64,000 nucleotides of DNA from Herpetosiphon aurantiacus DSM 785 (lineage in GTDB: Bacteria > Chloroflexota > Chloroflexia > Chloroflexales > Herpetosiphonaceae), in the NCBI GenBank assembly GCA_000018565.1, contig CP000875.1, positions 5,843,199-5,907,198 of the forward strand. The letters are read 5' to 3'. The stretch's first letter is position 1, and each line of letters starts with the position of its first letter. Of the stretch, positions 9,126-17,197 are shown in pieces. Under the pieces are notes generated by a model. That model saw only the letters and a list, made by a program, of their open reading frames with translations, had not been told where the DNA came from and ran no database searches. The position numbers were made by a program, and so were the translations under genes.

Positions 9126-11144
9126 ATGATCGGCTTCAATCATCGTCATTGGCGTTGGGGGCTGGTGCTAAGTTGCCTAAGTAGTCTGTTGGTTGGGGCG
9201 ATGTTGACCCAGCCAACCCGTGCTGCCGAGCCAGTTGCGGTTAATGCTGAGGGCTATACCACCCGCAGCTATGGTAGCGTCACGTTTGAAGGCATTAATT
9301 ACGCAGTGCAAAGTAATGTTGCTAACGAATATGTTCCGAGTACCACCCATTCGTATAGCGATCTGGGCAGCTATTATTTGGTCAATAGTGATTATAGTTT
9401 GCCAAATGTGCCCAATATTACCAGCGGCGTATTGTGGTCAACTGGCAACAAAAATCGCGGTTGGGCGATCAACAGCGAGTACGATATTCGGGCTTTGGTG
9501 CAGGCCAATGGCGGTTTGTATGCACCGTATCAGACCATGCCTGGCTATCAATTGGGGCCATGGAATGCTAGCACACCCTGTTGTGGCTGGACGTTGCAGC
9601 GCAATACTACTGGTTTTTATATTCAGGCCGATGGCAAGGTGCGTGTGCCCAAAACGCCTGCTGCTGCCCAACAAACTTGGGATGCCAACCAAAGCCTGAC
9701 TGCCATCAACACCACCAACGATATTGTGGCTGTTACCGATGTGATGTTTCCTGGCGACGAGGATTATTACGCTGGCAACACCTATTTGCCGCGTTCAGCG
9801 GGCGTACTCACTGCCAAATATAAACATTACGACAATCGCAATACTCACATTTATTGGGGCTTGAAGGGCCAGCATGTGCGTGATGTGGAAGATTGGGAAG
9901 CCGATGCGCCAGGCGGCAGCAAACGTAAAATCTATACTGGCGGTTTCAAAATCGACGAAAGTGATAATGGTCAAGTCTGGGCTGGCATTTCGCATGGCAA
10001 CGAATTTGTTGATCTTAATTTGCAGCCGAGCGTAACCGCCCAACAACTGTACAAAGTTGAGTTGTGGATTCAACGTCCAACAGGTATGGAATATTGGGGT
10101 GGTTTGAGCTACCAGCAGGGCGCTGATGGCAAGTGGCGAGCCTTTGGCGATGGTAGCCATGTGACTAATTGGGGCAACGGCACGTTTGGCTTGGTAGCAA
10201 CCGCCTATCGCAATCGCAACGAACGCTTGTTGCTGGTTTATCGCGCCTTGCCAGGTGGTGATAATCCGCCAACTCCCACCCCGCCACCACCGCCACCAAC
10301 CAATGCTGCATCCTTTAATCTGATCAATCGCAGTAGTGGGCTATGTTTGGATGTTGCTGGGGCGAATGCCGCCGATGGTACCAAAGTGCAGCAATGGACC
10401 TGTAATAACGCGACGGCGCAACAGTGGGAACTACGCTTGGCCGAAAGTGGCTATTATCAATTAGTTTCAAAAGCAACTGGCAAATGTTTAGATCTGGCGG
10501 CGTGGAGCACTACCGATGGTGGGATTGCCCATCAGTGGTCGTGCGGCAACAATCAATCGAATCAGCAGTGGAATTTCCAAACCGTCAGCGATGGTTGGCT
10601 GCGAATTGCCAACCGCAACAGTAGCAAATATCTCTCGATCGTCTATGGTTCGGTGGATGCTGGGGCTGCGACTCACCAATGGCCTTGGCTGGGCAATCCC
10701 GACCAACAATGGCGGATTCAGCCTGTGGGTACACTGCAAATCGCCAACAAAAATAGCAATAAATGTATTGATGTTGCCAATAATAATAGTGCTGATGGCA
10801 CGAATATTTTGCAATGGCCTTGCTACGCTGGCCTGGCCCAGCAATGGCAATTTCAACATAGCGATAATGGCTATTACAAGTTGCGCCACCCCAGCAGTGG
10901 CAAAATGCTCTCGGTTTCGGGCGATTCAAATGCCGATGGGGCCAACATTCACCTCTGGACAGCGGTGAGTAACCCGAGCCAACAATGGCGGCTTGAACTG
11001 CTCGACGATGGCTTTATGCGCTTTGTCAATCGGGCAACCGGCAAAGTGGTTGATGTGGCTGGTGGCAGTAGCGCCGATAACGCCAACATTCAGCAATGGA
11101 CGTGGAATAGTAGCAACGCCCAACGCTTTAAACTGACGAATTAG
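9126..11144 (+). CDS. Secreted protein with C-terminal ricin-type (CBM13-like) lectin repeats
   Basis: A 672-residue exported protein. The signal peptide covers ~1-34 (WGLVLSCLSSLLVGAML, then TRAAEP). Residues ~35-375 form a domain rich in Trp, Tyr and Asn that I do not recognise. A proline linker (PPTPTPPPPPPT) follows, then two tandem beta-trefoil lectin domains. Their repeats are of the type 'SGLCLDVAGANAADGTKVQQW' and carry repeated QQW motifs, at least six in all. A carbohydrate-binding or carbohydrate-active role outside the cell is inferred. The start is the ATG at 9126, 5 nt after AAAAGGAG, rather than an ATG 21 nt earlier. It is a single gene, not in an operon. Confidence 0.85.
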   Translation: MIGFNHRHWRWGLVLSCLSSLLVGAMLTQPTRAAEPVAVNAEGYTTRSYGSVTFEGINYAVQSNVANEYVPSTTHSYSDLGSYYLVNSDYSLPNVPNITSGVLWSTGNKNRGWAINSEYDIRALVQANGGLYAPYQTMPGYQLGPWNASTPCCGWTLQRNTTGFYIQADGKVRVPKTPAAAQQTWDANQSLTAINTTNDIVAVTDVMFPGDEDYYAGNTYLPRSAGVLTAKYKHYDNRNTHIYWGLKGQHVRDVEDWEADAPGGSKRKIYTGGFKIDESDNGQVWAGISHGNEFVDLNLQPSVTAQQLYKVELWIQRPTGMEYWGGLSYQQGADGKWRAFGDGSHVTNWGNGTFGLVATAYRNRNERLLLVYRALPGGDNPPTPTPPPPPPTNAASFNLINRSSGLCLDVAGANAADGTKVQQWTCNNATAQQWELRLAESGYYQLVSKATGKCLDLAAWSTTDGGIAHQWSCGNNQSNQQWNFQTVSDGWLRIANRNSSKYLSIVYGSVDAGAATHQWPWLGNPDQQWRIQPVGTLQIANKNSNKCIDVANNNSADGTNILQWPCYAGLAQQWQFQHSDNGYYKLRHPSSGKMLSVSGDSNADGANIHLWTAVSNPSQQWRLELLDDGFMRFVNRATGKVVDVAGGSSADNANIQQWTWNSSNAQRFKLTN

Positions 11145-11149
11145 TTTTT

Positions 11150-11300
11150 TTAACCACGAAGGGCAGATGGTTGAGCGCGGTTCCCCCTCGCCTCGCGTGC
11201 GGGAGAGGGGGCTAGGGGGTGAGGGCATGAACATCGACTGGGCATCCCACCCAACCCTTGTTAAAACCTACTTTTGAAAGGTTAGGGAGTGAGGGTAATA
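11150..11300. repeat. Dispersed CCCTCACCCC-type intergenic element
   Basis: Begins with 'CCACGAAGGGC', then carries 'GGTTCCCCCTCGCCTCGCG' and 'GGGAGAGGGGGCTAGGGGG' followed by TGAGGGCAT (to about 11228). A second half has 'TAAAACCTACTTTTGAAAGG' and ends 'GTGAGGGTA'. Closely similar blocks occur at 21974-22274, 35196-35308 and 44070-44294. No open reading frame is associated. Confidence 0.75.
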
Positions 11301-11327
11301 CTTAAATTTCGATTCTCGATTAAAAAT

Positions 11328-11361
11328 AACTCCCTTGCCCAAAGAACTGAGCAAGGGAGTT
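11328..11361 (-). terminator. Intrinsic terminator of typA
   Basis: An 11-bp perfect stem (AACTCCCTTGC/GCAAGGGAGTT) with a 12-nt loop lies 16 bp after the typA stop on the minus strand, followed by ATTTTTA. Confidence 0.85.
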
Positions 11362-11376
11362 GATTGCTAATCAAAT

Positions 11377-13200
11377 TTAGCGATTTTTGGCCCATTTGCG
11401 ATCGCGGCGGCGTTCGTCGGTGTTGAGGATACGCTTGCGGAGCCGGAAATGCAGCGGAGTTACTTCGAGCAATTCATCGTCGGCAAGGTATTCGATACAA
11501 TCGTCGAGCGACATGTTGCGTGGTACGTCGAGGCGCAAGGCATCGTCAGCACCTGATGAACGCATATTGGTCAGTTGCTTTTTCTTACAGGCATTGACTT
11601 CAAGGTCTTCGTCACGAATGTGTTGGCCAATGATCATGCCTTCGTACACATCAACGCCTGAGCCAACAAATAATTGGCCGCGTTCTTGGGCGCTCGACAA
11701 GCCATAGCTGCTGGTTACGCCTTGTTCCCAAGCAATCAACGAGCCAAATTGGCGTGTTTGCACATCGCCAGCGTAAGGTTGATAGCCAGCAAACAAGCTG
11801 TTCATAATGCCTGTGCCCCGAGTTGCGGTGAGCAATTGTTGACGGAAGCCCAACAAACCACGGGTTGGCACGTGATAGACGAATTGCACCGAACCTGAAT
11901 CGCTAACACTCATGTCGCGCATGGTGCCACGGCGCAAGCCCATCAATTCGACGACCGAGCCTTGATAATCGGAATCAACTTCGATTTCGACCAATTCATA
12001 TGGCTCGTGGCGTGTGCCATCAATATCTTTATAAATCACTTCGGCTTTAGAGACTTGGAACTCATAGCCTTCGCGCCGCATATTTTCGATCAAAATTGCC
12101 AAGTGCAACTCACCGCGACCGCTGACGCGGAAGGTATCGGCGTTGTCGGTATCTTCGACCTTCAAGGCCACGTCGCGCTCGGTTTCGCCATATAAGCGTT
12201 CGCGAATTTTGCGTGAGGTTACCAATTTGCCTTCGCGACCGCTGAAGGGGCTGGTATTCACGCCGAAGGTCATCTGAACGGTTGGTTCTTCGACCTTGAT
12301 TGGTGGCAAGGCGACTGGATTATCTTTATCGGCAATCGTATCGCCAATCCCAGCGTCGTTGATCCCAGTCATGGCGACGATATCGCCAGCAGTGATTTCA
12401 TCGACTTCGACCCGTTCCATGCCATAGTGGGTGAACACTTGCACCACTTTGGCAGGCTTGGGATCTTTGCCTGCGGCGATGTGAGCAACCGCTTGACCTT
12501 TACGAATGGTTCCGCTGTTCAAACGGCCAATGATGATTTTGCCTTTGTAATCGTCGTACATGGTTGAAGTGACCAGCAATTGCGGCGGGCCATGGGCATC
12601 AACATCGGGGGCGGGCACATATTGCAAAATCGTTTCAAACAGTGGGGTCAGCGAATCTTGCATCGCGTGAGGGTCGTGGCCAGCTGTGCCAGCAATCCCG
12701 CTGGCATAAACAATTGGGAATTCAGCTTGTTCTTCGGTTGCGCCCAAGTCGATGAATAAATCGAAGGTTTCGTTGACCACATAATTGGGGCGAGCGCTCG
12801 GGCGATCGACTTTGTTGACGACGACAATCGCGCGGTGGCCTTGTTCGAGAGCTTTGCGCAGCACGAACTTGGTTTGGGGCATTGGGCCTTCAACCGCATC
12901 GACCAACAGCAACACGCCATCGACCATGTTCAAAACCCGCTCAACCTCGCCACCGAAATCGGCGTGGCCTGGCGTATCGACAATATTAATCCGCACGCCG
13001 TTATATTCAACAGCGGTATTTTTGGCCATAATCGTGATCCCACGTTCGCGTTCGATGGCGTTGGAGTCCATCACCCGTTCAGCGACTTGTTGGTTATCAC
13101 GGAAAATCCGACTTTGCTTCAACATGGCATCAACCAAGGTCGTCTTGCCGTGGTCAACGTGGGCAATAATTGCGATATTGCGTAAATCAGTTCGTTGCAT
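11377..13200 (-). CDS. typA: Ribosome-associated GTPase TypA/BipA
   Basis: Translational GTPase of the EF-G-like superfamily that acts on the ribosome under stress and cold and in 50S assembly. G1 is '[10 protein letters not shown]' at about residues 10-19, switch II is '[12 protein letters not shown]' and G4 is 'NKVDRP'. The C-terminal part carries the BipA-specific end ('[21 protein letters not shown]'). Length with the chosen start (607 aa) is typical. The start is the ATG at 13198-13200 ([18 protein letters not shown]); a 14-residue upstream in-frame extension would be encoded within a leader hairpin and looks artificial. The ribosome site is weak. The leader hairpin and an extended -10 upstream suggest regulated expression. 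Confidence 0.97.
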   Translation of the reverse strand: MQRTDLRNIAIIAHVDHGKTTLVDAMLKQSRIFRDNQQVAERVMDSNAIERERGITIMAKNTAVEYNGVRINIVDTPGHADFGGEVERVLNMVDGVLLLVDAVEGPMPQTKFVLRKALEQGHRAIVVVNKVDRPSARPNYVVNETFDLFIDLGATEEQAEFPIVYASGIAGTAGHDPHAMQDSLTPLFETILQYVPAPDVDAHGPPQLLVTSTMYDDYKGKIIIGRLNSGTIRKGQAVAHIAAGKDPKPAKVVQVFTHYGMERVEVDEITAGDIVAMTGINDAGIGDTIADKDNPVALPPIKVEEPTVQMTFGVNTSPFSGREGKLVTSRKIRERLYGETERDVALKVEDTDNADTFRVSGRGELHLAILIENMRREGYEFQVSKAEVIYKDIDGTRHEPYELVEIEVDSDYQGSVVELMGLRRGTMRDMSVSDSGSVQFVYHVPTRGLLGFRQQLLTATRGTGIMNSLFAGYQPYAGDVQTRQFGSLIAWEQGVTSSYGLSSAQERGQLFVGSGVDVYEGMIIGQHIRDEDLEVNACKKKQLTNMRSSGADDALRLDVPRNMSLDDCIEYLADDELLEVTPLHFRLRKRILNTDERRRDRKWAKNR

Positions 13201-13208
13201 AACACACC

Positions 13209-13235
13209 AAAAACCTCGACCACAGGGGCCGAGGT
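13209..13235 (-). terminator. Terminator-like hairpin in the typA leader
   Basis: On the minus strand, ACCTCGGCC pairs with GGTCGAGGT around a 5-nt loop. One pair is G-U, so the fold favours the typA-sense strand. Five T residues follow, and the hairpin ends about 8 nt before the typA ATG. It sits downstream of the putative promoter at 13261-13266, so it could act as an attenuator or a translation-masking element. Confidence 0.6.
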
Positions 13236-13260
13236 AGCTCATTCAAACGTCAGCATGGCT

Positions 13261-13266
13261 ATTGTA
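13261..13266 (-). promoter_or_regulatory. Extended -10 promoter for typA
   Basis: On the minus strand the sequence reads TGGTACAAT, a TGn-extended -10 with TACAAT. No good -35 is present, as is common for extended -10 promoters. A start site near 13253 would give a ~53-nt leader containing the hairpin. Confidence 0.5.
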
Positions 13267-13356
13267 CCACACGTTGTTTCGTTAATTCGTTCGCAAGGTT
13301 GGTTGGCGATACTGCATGTACAACCAACACAACCCGTGCCAATCGGTTAAACAACT

Positions 13357-13379
13357 CGGCGGGCCAATCCAGCCCGCCG
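13357..13379 (-). terminator. GC-rich hairpin downstream of the Mrr-like gene
   Basis: A perfect 8-bp stem (CGGCGGGC/GCCCGCCG) with a 7-nt loop lies ~120 bp after the Mrr-like stop on the minus strand. Only a weak T-rich tail follows (AGTTGTTTAA). Two further hairpins precede it on the same strand (GCGG/CCGC near 13381-13393 and CCTACTTT/AAGGTAGG near 13405-13438), so the 13355-13440 stretch is structured. Otherwise the gap 13243-13495 holds nothing I recognise. Confidence 0.45.
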
Positions 13380-13495
13380 CCCGAGCGGCTCTCCGCAACC
13401 ACTCAGACCTACCTTCATGTCTCCAGCACCAAAGTAGGCAGCATCTGTTTTCCAGCAATAAGCATACCGCTAGTTGCCCGGGATCGTTATCGGCT

Positions 13496-14005
13496 CTAAG
13501 ACTGATTTATTGGTTGATTCTTGAGCATCAGCATGACCTTGAGCAGCCGTTCGCGATCCCATAGCACAACATCATTGGCTTTGGCTAAAACTTGAGCCTG
13601 TTTTGTATAATGGCTGTTAGTTATAACAATCGCTCCTTGGCAATGATACACTTTTTTGGCAGCAACAGCCTCTTGAATTGCTTTTACCCCAACATTTTTT
13701 GTATAACGTTTAGCTTGAATAACCGTGCGGCTTTGAGCCTTTTTGATGATCAAATCGGCTCCATAATCACCAGATTTGCCAGTATGCTCAATTTGATAGC
13801 CATATTGGCGAAACACTACACCAAGAAAATGCTCAAATTCAGTTCCACTCATGCGATCAACATCAACTATGCCTGAACGTATTAGTCGCCTACGACGAAT
13901 AAATACTTCTAGAAAACTTATAATGATTGTCAGGATAATAATTCCTGCTGAAATAATAATTAACCATCGGCCAATAGTATTCCATGATTCTGGAAAAATA
14001 TTCAT
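13496..14005 (-). CDS. Membrane-anchored Mrr-type restriction endonuclease-like protein
   Basis: A 169-residue protein. The N-terminal helix at ~14-35 (WLIIISAGIIILTIIISFLEVFI) is followed by a basic patch (RRRRLIR) and then a PD-(D/E)XK nuclease domain of the Mrr_cat type. Visible nuclease elements are 'MSGTEFEHFLGVVFRQYGY', the acidic 'GDYGADLII' and the catalytic 'VIQAKRY' (QxK form), then 'AIVITNSHYTKQAQ'. The family cleaves DNA, often modified DNA. The membrane anchor suggests a defence or DNA-surveillance role at the membrane, which is an inference. No methyltransferase or specificity partner is nearby. Confidence 0.85.
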   Translation of the reverse strand: MNIFPESWNTIGRWLIIISAGIIILTIIISFLEVFIRRRRLIRSGIVDVDRMSGTEFEHFLGVVFRQYGYQIEHTGKSGDYGADLIIKKAQSRTVIQAKRYTKNVGVKAIQEAVAAKKVYHCQGAIVITNSHYTKQAQVLAKANDVVLWDRERLLKVMLMLKNQPINQS

Positions 14006-14142
14006 CGTACCTCCTTTATTTACATCGTTGATTTGGATCGATCAACACCCTGCACCCCTAAATAGCATTTTATGACGATCAGGAGTTGATCGATGAACCT
14101 GAAAATCTAGGTGAGGGTTGTGATGTGGTGCAATGTTTTCCC

Positions 14143-14170
14143 CCTTCGTGCTCTTCGTGTGCTTCGTGGT
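14143..14170. repeat. CACGAAG-type repeat fragment
   Basis: 'CTTCGTGCTCTTCGTG' and 'TGCTTCGTGG' in tandem, a short copy of the CACGAAG-type repeat (complementary orientation) seen also at about 4741-4800, 24499-24644 and 47474-47503. Confidence 0.6.
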
Positions 14171-14191
14171 TTCGTTCTGCAACACCCTCAT

Positions 14192-14692
14192 TCAGCGATT
14201 GCCATAACCAAACAAGCGTAATGATTTTTCGCCTTCGTGAATAATGCCCTCGAATTGCATGCCAATCCGTTCGAGCACTTTAATCGATTGTTGATTTTCA
14301 AGCTGGGTTGTGGCGATAATCCGTGGTAGTTTGAGCATGTGAATTGCATAATTGAGCAAGGCTTGAGCCACTTCGGTGGCATAGCCTTGGCCCCAATATT
14401 CGGGCAAAAAGGCGTAGCCAAGGTCAATTTCGGCTTCGGGCGAACGTTTGATCAAGCCCGCCATGCCAATTAATTTGCCAGCTAATTCTACGCCGCACAA
14501 GCCCACTCCATAGCGCTCGTACATGCTCAGCGGGCCACTGCTGAGGTAGGTTTCAGCATCATCAAGGGTATGCACATTGCGGTTGCCAATCCATCGTAGC
14601 CATGAGGGTTGATTGACTAGTTGCACAATGAAGGCGGCATCGGCTAAGCCAAACCGCCGAATAATTAAACGGGCGGTGCGAATTGTTTGCAT
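14192..14692 (-). CDS. GNAT family N-acetyltransferase, RimJ/RimL type
   Basis: A 166-residue acetyltransferase. It starts with the RimJ-like 'TARLIIRRFGLADA', and the acetyl-CoA loop is 'LPEYWGQGYATEVAQALLNY' (Q/RxxGxG/A form). The final strand-helix 'TTQLENQQSIKVLERIGMQFEG' is the characteristic NxxSxxxxxKxGF-like motif. The substrate could be a ribosomal protein N-terminus, an amino group on a small molecule or an antibiotic; the sequence does not decide. No operon partners. Confidence 0.88.
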   Translation of the reverse strand: MQTIRTARLIIRRFGLADAAFIVQLVNQPSWLRWIGNRNVHTLDDAETYLSSGPLSMYERYGVGLCGVELAGKLIGMAGLIKRSPEAEIDLGYAFLPEYWGQGYATEVAQALLNYAIHMLKLPRIIATTQLENQQSIKVLERIGMQFEGIIHEGEKSLRLFGYGNR

Positions 14693-14841
14693 GGTGCTCT
14701 CTCTTGTCTTGTTACCAGTTCATTCTCGCGCTTTAAACTGTGGGAGCAGGGTGGGCATCGGAAAATGCCAAACGCCTGCTCATCCACCCTAGCTTTATTA
14801 AACTCCTATCCTGACAAAAATGCAACTACGCTTGAGCGAAA

Positions 14842-15654
14842 CTACACCGCCACATCACGGCGTTCAAATAGCTTGACCGCAGCAAACCCACACAGTACGA
14901 TCACTCCACCCAAGACCAAAATTGGCAAATAATGGAAGCCATGTTTCAATGGTTGGTTGTAATCGGCGTAATAGAATGGCGAGAGTTTTTGAAATGGCTC
15001 AAGCCAATCGATCACGCTGGCTAGCGAATTGGCAAAGTAGCCAATTACTGCCAAAATTGTTGCAACGGCCATGCTCATGGCGCGTTTGCCTGTGGCAGCC
15101 CCGATTAATAAGGCGATTGACCCAAAACACAGCGCCATCAAACTCATATTAAACGATGCAGCACCTAGCTCAGCAACGCCAATCTCCATATCCAGCAAGA
15201 CTGCGCCAATCCACAGGCTGAGCCATGTAATCAAGCCCATGGCAATCGCAAGCACACTCAGCGCGGCAAAACTTTGCCACACAATCGTTGAACGGCGAAT
15301 TGGGTGGGCCAGAATTAAATCAAGCGTGCGAGCTTCTTCCTCGCCAGCAATCGCCCGTGAGCCAAGCCCAATCGTAAAAATCATAACGATCAGCGGCAGC
15401 ATAAAGCCAAACAAACGCCCTTGAATATAGCCGGCTGGCGTGATCAAATTGGCGACATCGGTTACGCCGAAGGCTGCCAACATCTCTTTAGGCATAGCTT
15501 CCATGGCTTTGGTAAGCTGTTCGCTGGTGGCGGGGTTACGCATCGCTGGATAAAACCCCATCAGCATGGCGATCAGCAGAATAATTCCTAGCCCCCACCA
15601 CACAAGCGAGCGGCGGCGTTCGTACATGATTTTGGTAAAAATATTACGCAACAT
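14842..15654 (-). CDS. ABC-2 type exporter permease
   Basis: A 270-residue integral membrane protein with about six hydrophobic segments, starting after a short cytoplasmic N-terminus (LRNIFTKIMYERRRSLVWWGLGIILL). 'GSRAIAGEEEARTLDLILAHPIRRSTIV' is the hallmark loop of ABC-2 permeases. It overlaps the ATPase gene by 11 bp and is the last gene of the GbsR-ATPase-permease operon. The exported substrate is unknown. The group often exports antibiotics or lipids. Confidence 0.9.
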   Translation of the reverse strand: MLRNIFTKIMYERRRSLVWWGLGIILLIAMLMGFYPAMRNPATSEQLTKAMEAMPKEMLAAFGVTDVANLITPAGYIQGRLFGFMLPLIVMIFTIGLGSRAIAGEEEARTLDLILAHPIRRSTIVWQSFAALSVLAIAMGLITWLSLWIGAVLLDMEIGVAELGAASFNMSLMALCFGSIALLIGAATGKRAMSMAVATILAVIGYFANSLASVIDWLEPFQKLSPFYYADYNQPLKHGFHYLPILVLGGVIVLCGFAAVKLFERRDVAV

Positions 15655-16546
15655 CGCTCATTTCTCCTTTGTAGTAGGCCAAGAAAATATCTTCCAAATC
15701 GGTGGCTTGGCTGACCACATCGTGTAATTCAAATTGGGCCGCAGTTTTGATCAACTGGTCAATCGAGCCAGTTACGGCGCAATGCACATGGTTGCCAAGC
15801 ACTTGCAAGCCATCAATATTGGGAATATGGGCAAAGGCACTCAGCTCAACTGGCTGAGTGAAATAGAGATCGATGGTGCGCCGCGCCCGCTCTTTGAGTG
15901 CCTTAACTGTATCAATTGCCAACAACTTGCCCGCCCGAATAATGCCTACCCGATCGCAAATATGGTCAACTTCCGACATCACGTGCGACGATAGAAAGAC
16001 CGTGCGGCCAGTGGCTTTGGCTTCGAGCACTAGTTGATAAAAGGTTTGCTGCACCAACGGATCAAGCCCGCTGGTTGGTTCATCGAGAATTAAAAGCTCA
16101 GGTTTGCCCATAAATGCTTGCACAAGCCCAACTTTTTGCTTATTGCCCTTGGAGAGTGTGCGAATTGGTCGCTTTAAATCAAGCTCCAAACGTTCAGCCA
16201 ATTGCTTAATTTCTTGCTGGCTCACATTGCCGCGTAGCTGGCCAAAATAATGCAACATCTCCATACCAGTCATTTTTTCATACATCACCAATTCGCCAGG
16301 CAAATAACTTATTTTCTGGTGAATTACCACCGAATCGCGCTGCGAATCGAGGCCAAAAATCTGGGCTGTGCCGCTGGTTGGCCGAATAAAATCTAAAATA
16401 GTGCGAATTGTCGTGGTTTTGCCAGCGCCGTTTGGGCCTAAATACCCGAAAACTTCACCTTGTTGCACGTGCAAATTTAAACTATCAATTCCACGATTTT
16501 TGCCATAGGTTTTCGTTAAATTTGTGGTTTGAACAACCGTGGTCAT
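15644..16546 (-). CDS. ABC exporter ATP-binding protein
   Basis: Cytoplasmic ATPase of 300 residues. Walker A is 'GPNGAGKTTTIRTILDFIRP', the signature is 'LSKGNKQKVGLVQAF' and Walker B is 'LLILDEPTSGLDPL', followed by 'SSHVMSEVDHICDRVGII'. It also has the C-terminal ~80-residue extension common in drug-export ATPases. The start is the ATG at 16544-16546, 7 nt after GAAAGG and 2 bp after the regulator's stop. An ATG at 16552, which overlaps that stop as ATGA, is an alternative but abuts the ribosome site. It works with the permease encoded next. Confidence 0.92.
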   Translation of the reverse strand: MTTVVQTTNLTKTYGKNRGIDSLNLHVQQGEVFGYLGPNGAGKTTTIRTILDFIRPTSGTAQIFGLDSQRDSVVIHQKISYLPGELVMYEKMTGMEMLHYFGQLRGNVSQQEIKQLAERLELDLKRPIRTLSKGNKQKVGLVQAFMGKPELLILDEPTSGLDPLVQQTFYQLVLEAKATGRTVFLSSHVMSEVDHICDRVGIIRAGKLLAIDTVKALKERARRTIDLYFTQPVELSAFAHIPNIDGLQVLGNHVHCAVTGSIDQLIKTAAQFELHDVVSQATDLEDIFLAYYKGEMSDVA

Positions 16547-16548
16547 GG

Positions 16549-17022
16549 TCATTCCTTTCGTTCGTTGCGCCATTTTTCAATGAGCAACGGTAATTCACGC
16601 TCAAAAAATGTATATAAATCACGCATTTCACGCAGTCGTGCGCCTTCTTCGCCCTCAGGATCGGTCAAAAGATCCAGGCCTTGCGTGGCTAATTCGCGAA
16701 AAGCGCCAACCGTTTGAAATTGTTGGGCCAGCAAATCAGCCCAAGTCCCTTTGCGAATCTCAAAATAATCGCGACGGTCGCCTGGCACGGCAGTTTTGTT
16801 GATCAAGCCAATTTGCAGCAACCAGCGCGTCATCGTGCTGATCGAACCTTTGCTAGCGCTCAACACCTGCCCAAGCTCCGCCGCGTTTTGCTGCGGTGGA
16901 TCGCAAATCAACAACCAGCCCATAATTCGACCAGCCATACGCGGTATTCCCCCAGCTTTTTCGTAAAAAACGGCAATGCGCTCGGCATACGCTAAACGTG
17001 CTTGTAGATTATCCATGGCCAT
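16549..17022 (-). CDS. GbsR/MarR-family transcriptional regulator of the ABC exporter
   Basis: A 157-residue winged-helix protein of the GbsR type: 'KAGGIPRMAGRIMGWLLICDP', the HTH 'NAAELGQVLSASKGSISTMTRWLLQIGLI', and a wing near 'GDRRDYFEI'. It is the first gene of the exporter operon. Its promoter region holds two GTTCA...TGAAC palindromes, one over the -35 and one after the -10, so it is very probably an autorepressor released by an effector. The ligand is unknown. Confidence 0.88.
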   Translation of the reverse strand: MAMDNLQARLAYAERIAVFYEKAGGIPRMAGRIMGWLLICDPPQQNAAELGQVLSASKGSISTMTRWLLQIGLINKTAVPGDRRDYFEIRKGTWADLLAQQFQTVGAFRELATQGLDLLTDPEGEEGARLREMRDLYTFFERELPLLIEKWRNERKE

Positions 17023-17032
17023 AGTTCATCCT

Positions 17033-17050
17033 GTTCAGTACTGCTTGAAC
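17033..17050. promoter_or_regulatory. Operator 1 of the GbsR-type regulator
   Basis: GTTCAGTACTGCTTGAAC, an imperfect 18-bp palindrome with GTTCA outer arms. It lies between the -10 and the start codon of the regulator gene, 38 bp centre-to-centre from operator 2. Confidence 0.7.
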
Positions 17051-17051
17051 A

Positions 17052-17088
17052 AGCTTAGCACGTTTAACATGTTCAGTCAAGACTGAAC
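17052..17088 (-). promoter_or_regulatory. Promoter of the GbsR-ABC operon with embedded operator 2
   Basis: On the minus strand, TTGACT (17075-17080), a 17-nt spacer and TAAGCT (17052-17057). The -35 lies inside a perfect 18-bp palindrome, GTTCAGTCAAGACTGAAC, at 17071-17088. Binding there would block RNA polymerase. Confidence 0.7.
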
Positions 17089-17133
17089 TTTATGAATTTG
17101 ATACGTGGTCTAAAAGAAAAGGTTGCGAAATAC

Positions 17134-17162
17134 TTGACGGGTTGTGTTCGATTTGATAATTT
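17134..17162 (+). promoter_or_regulatory. Promoter for the zinc sensor-CDF exporter operon
   Basis: TTGACG at 17134-17139, a 17-nt spacer and TAATTT at 17157-17162. A start site near 17169 makes the ATG at 17198 the natural start codon. I could not define a clear 12-2-12 ArsR/SmtB operator here. Confidence 0.6.
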
Positions 17163-17197
17163 AGCAATTGTGCAATCGTTCATTTGAGGTTTGGCGT

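Noticed and set aside
12785-13237. Long open frame antisense to typA
   Set aside because: It mirrors the codon pattern of typA on the other strand, has no ribosome site and its product is low-complexity Ser/Thr/Arg-rich.
13201-13242. N-terminal extension of TypA by 14 residues
   Set aside because: These codons lie in the leader hairpin and its flank; TypA proteins begin at the [12 protein letters not shown] region.
13243-13495. SRP RNA, 6S RNA, tmRNA or RNase P in the structured gap
   Set aside because: None of the required conserved cores (for example the GGAAGGAAGCAG-type SRP loop or a tRNA-like end with CCA) could be found.
17168-17197. Earlier ATG start for the zinc sensor
   Set aside because: It coincides with the expected transcription start and has no ribosome site; 17198 has GAGG at 8 nt.
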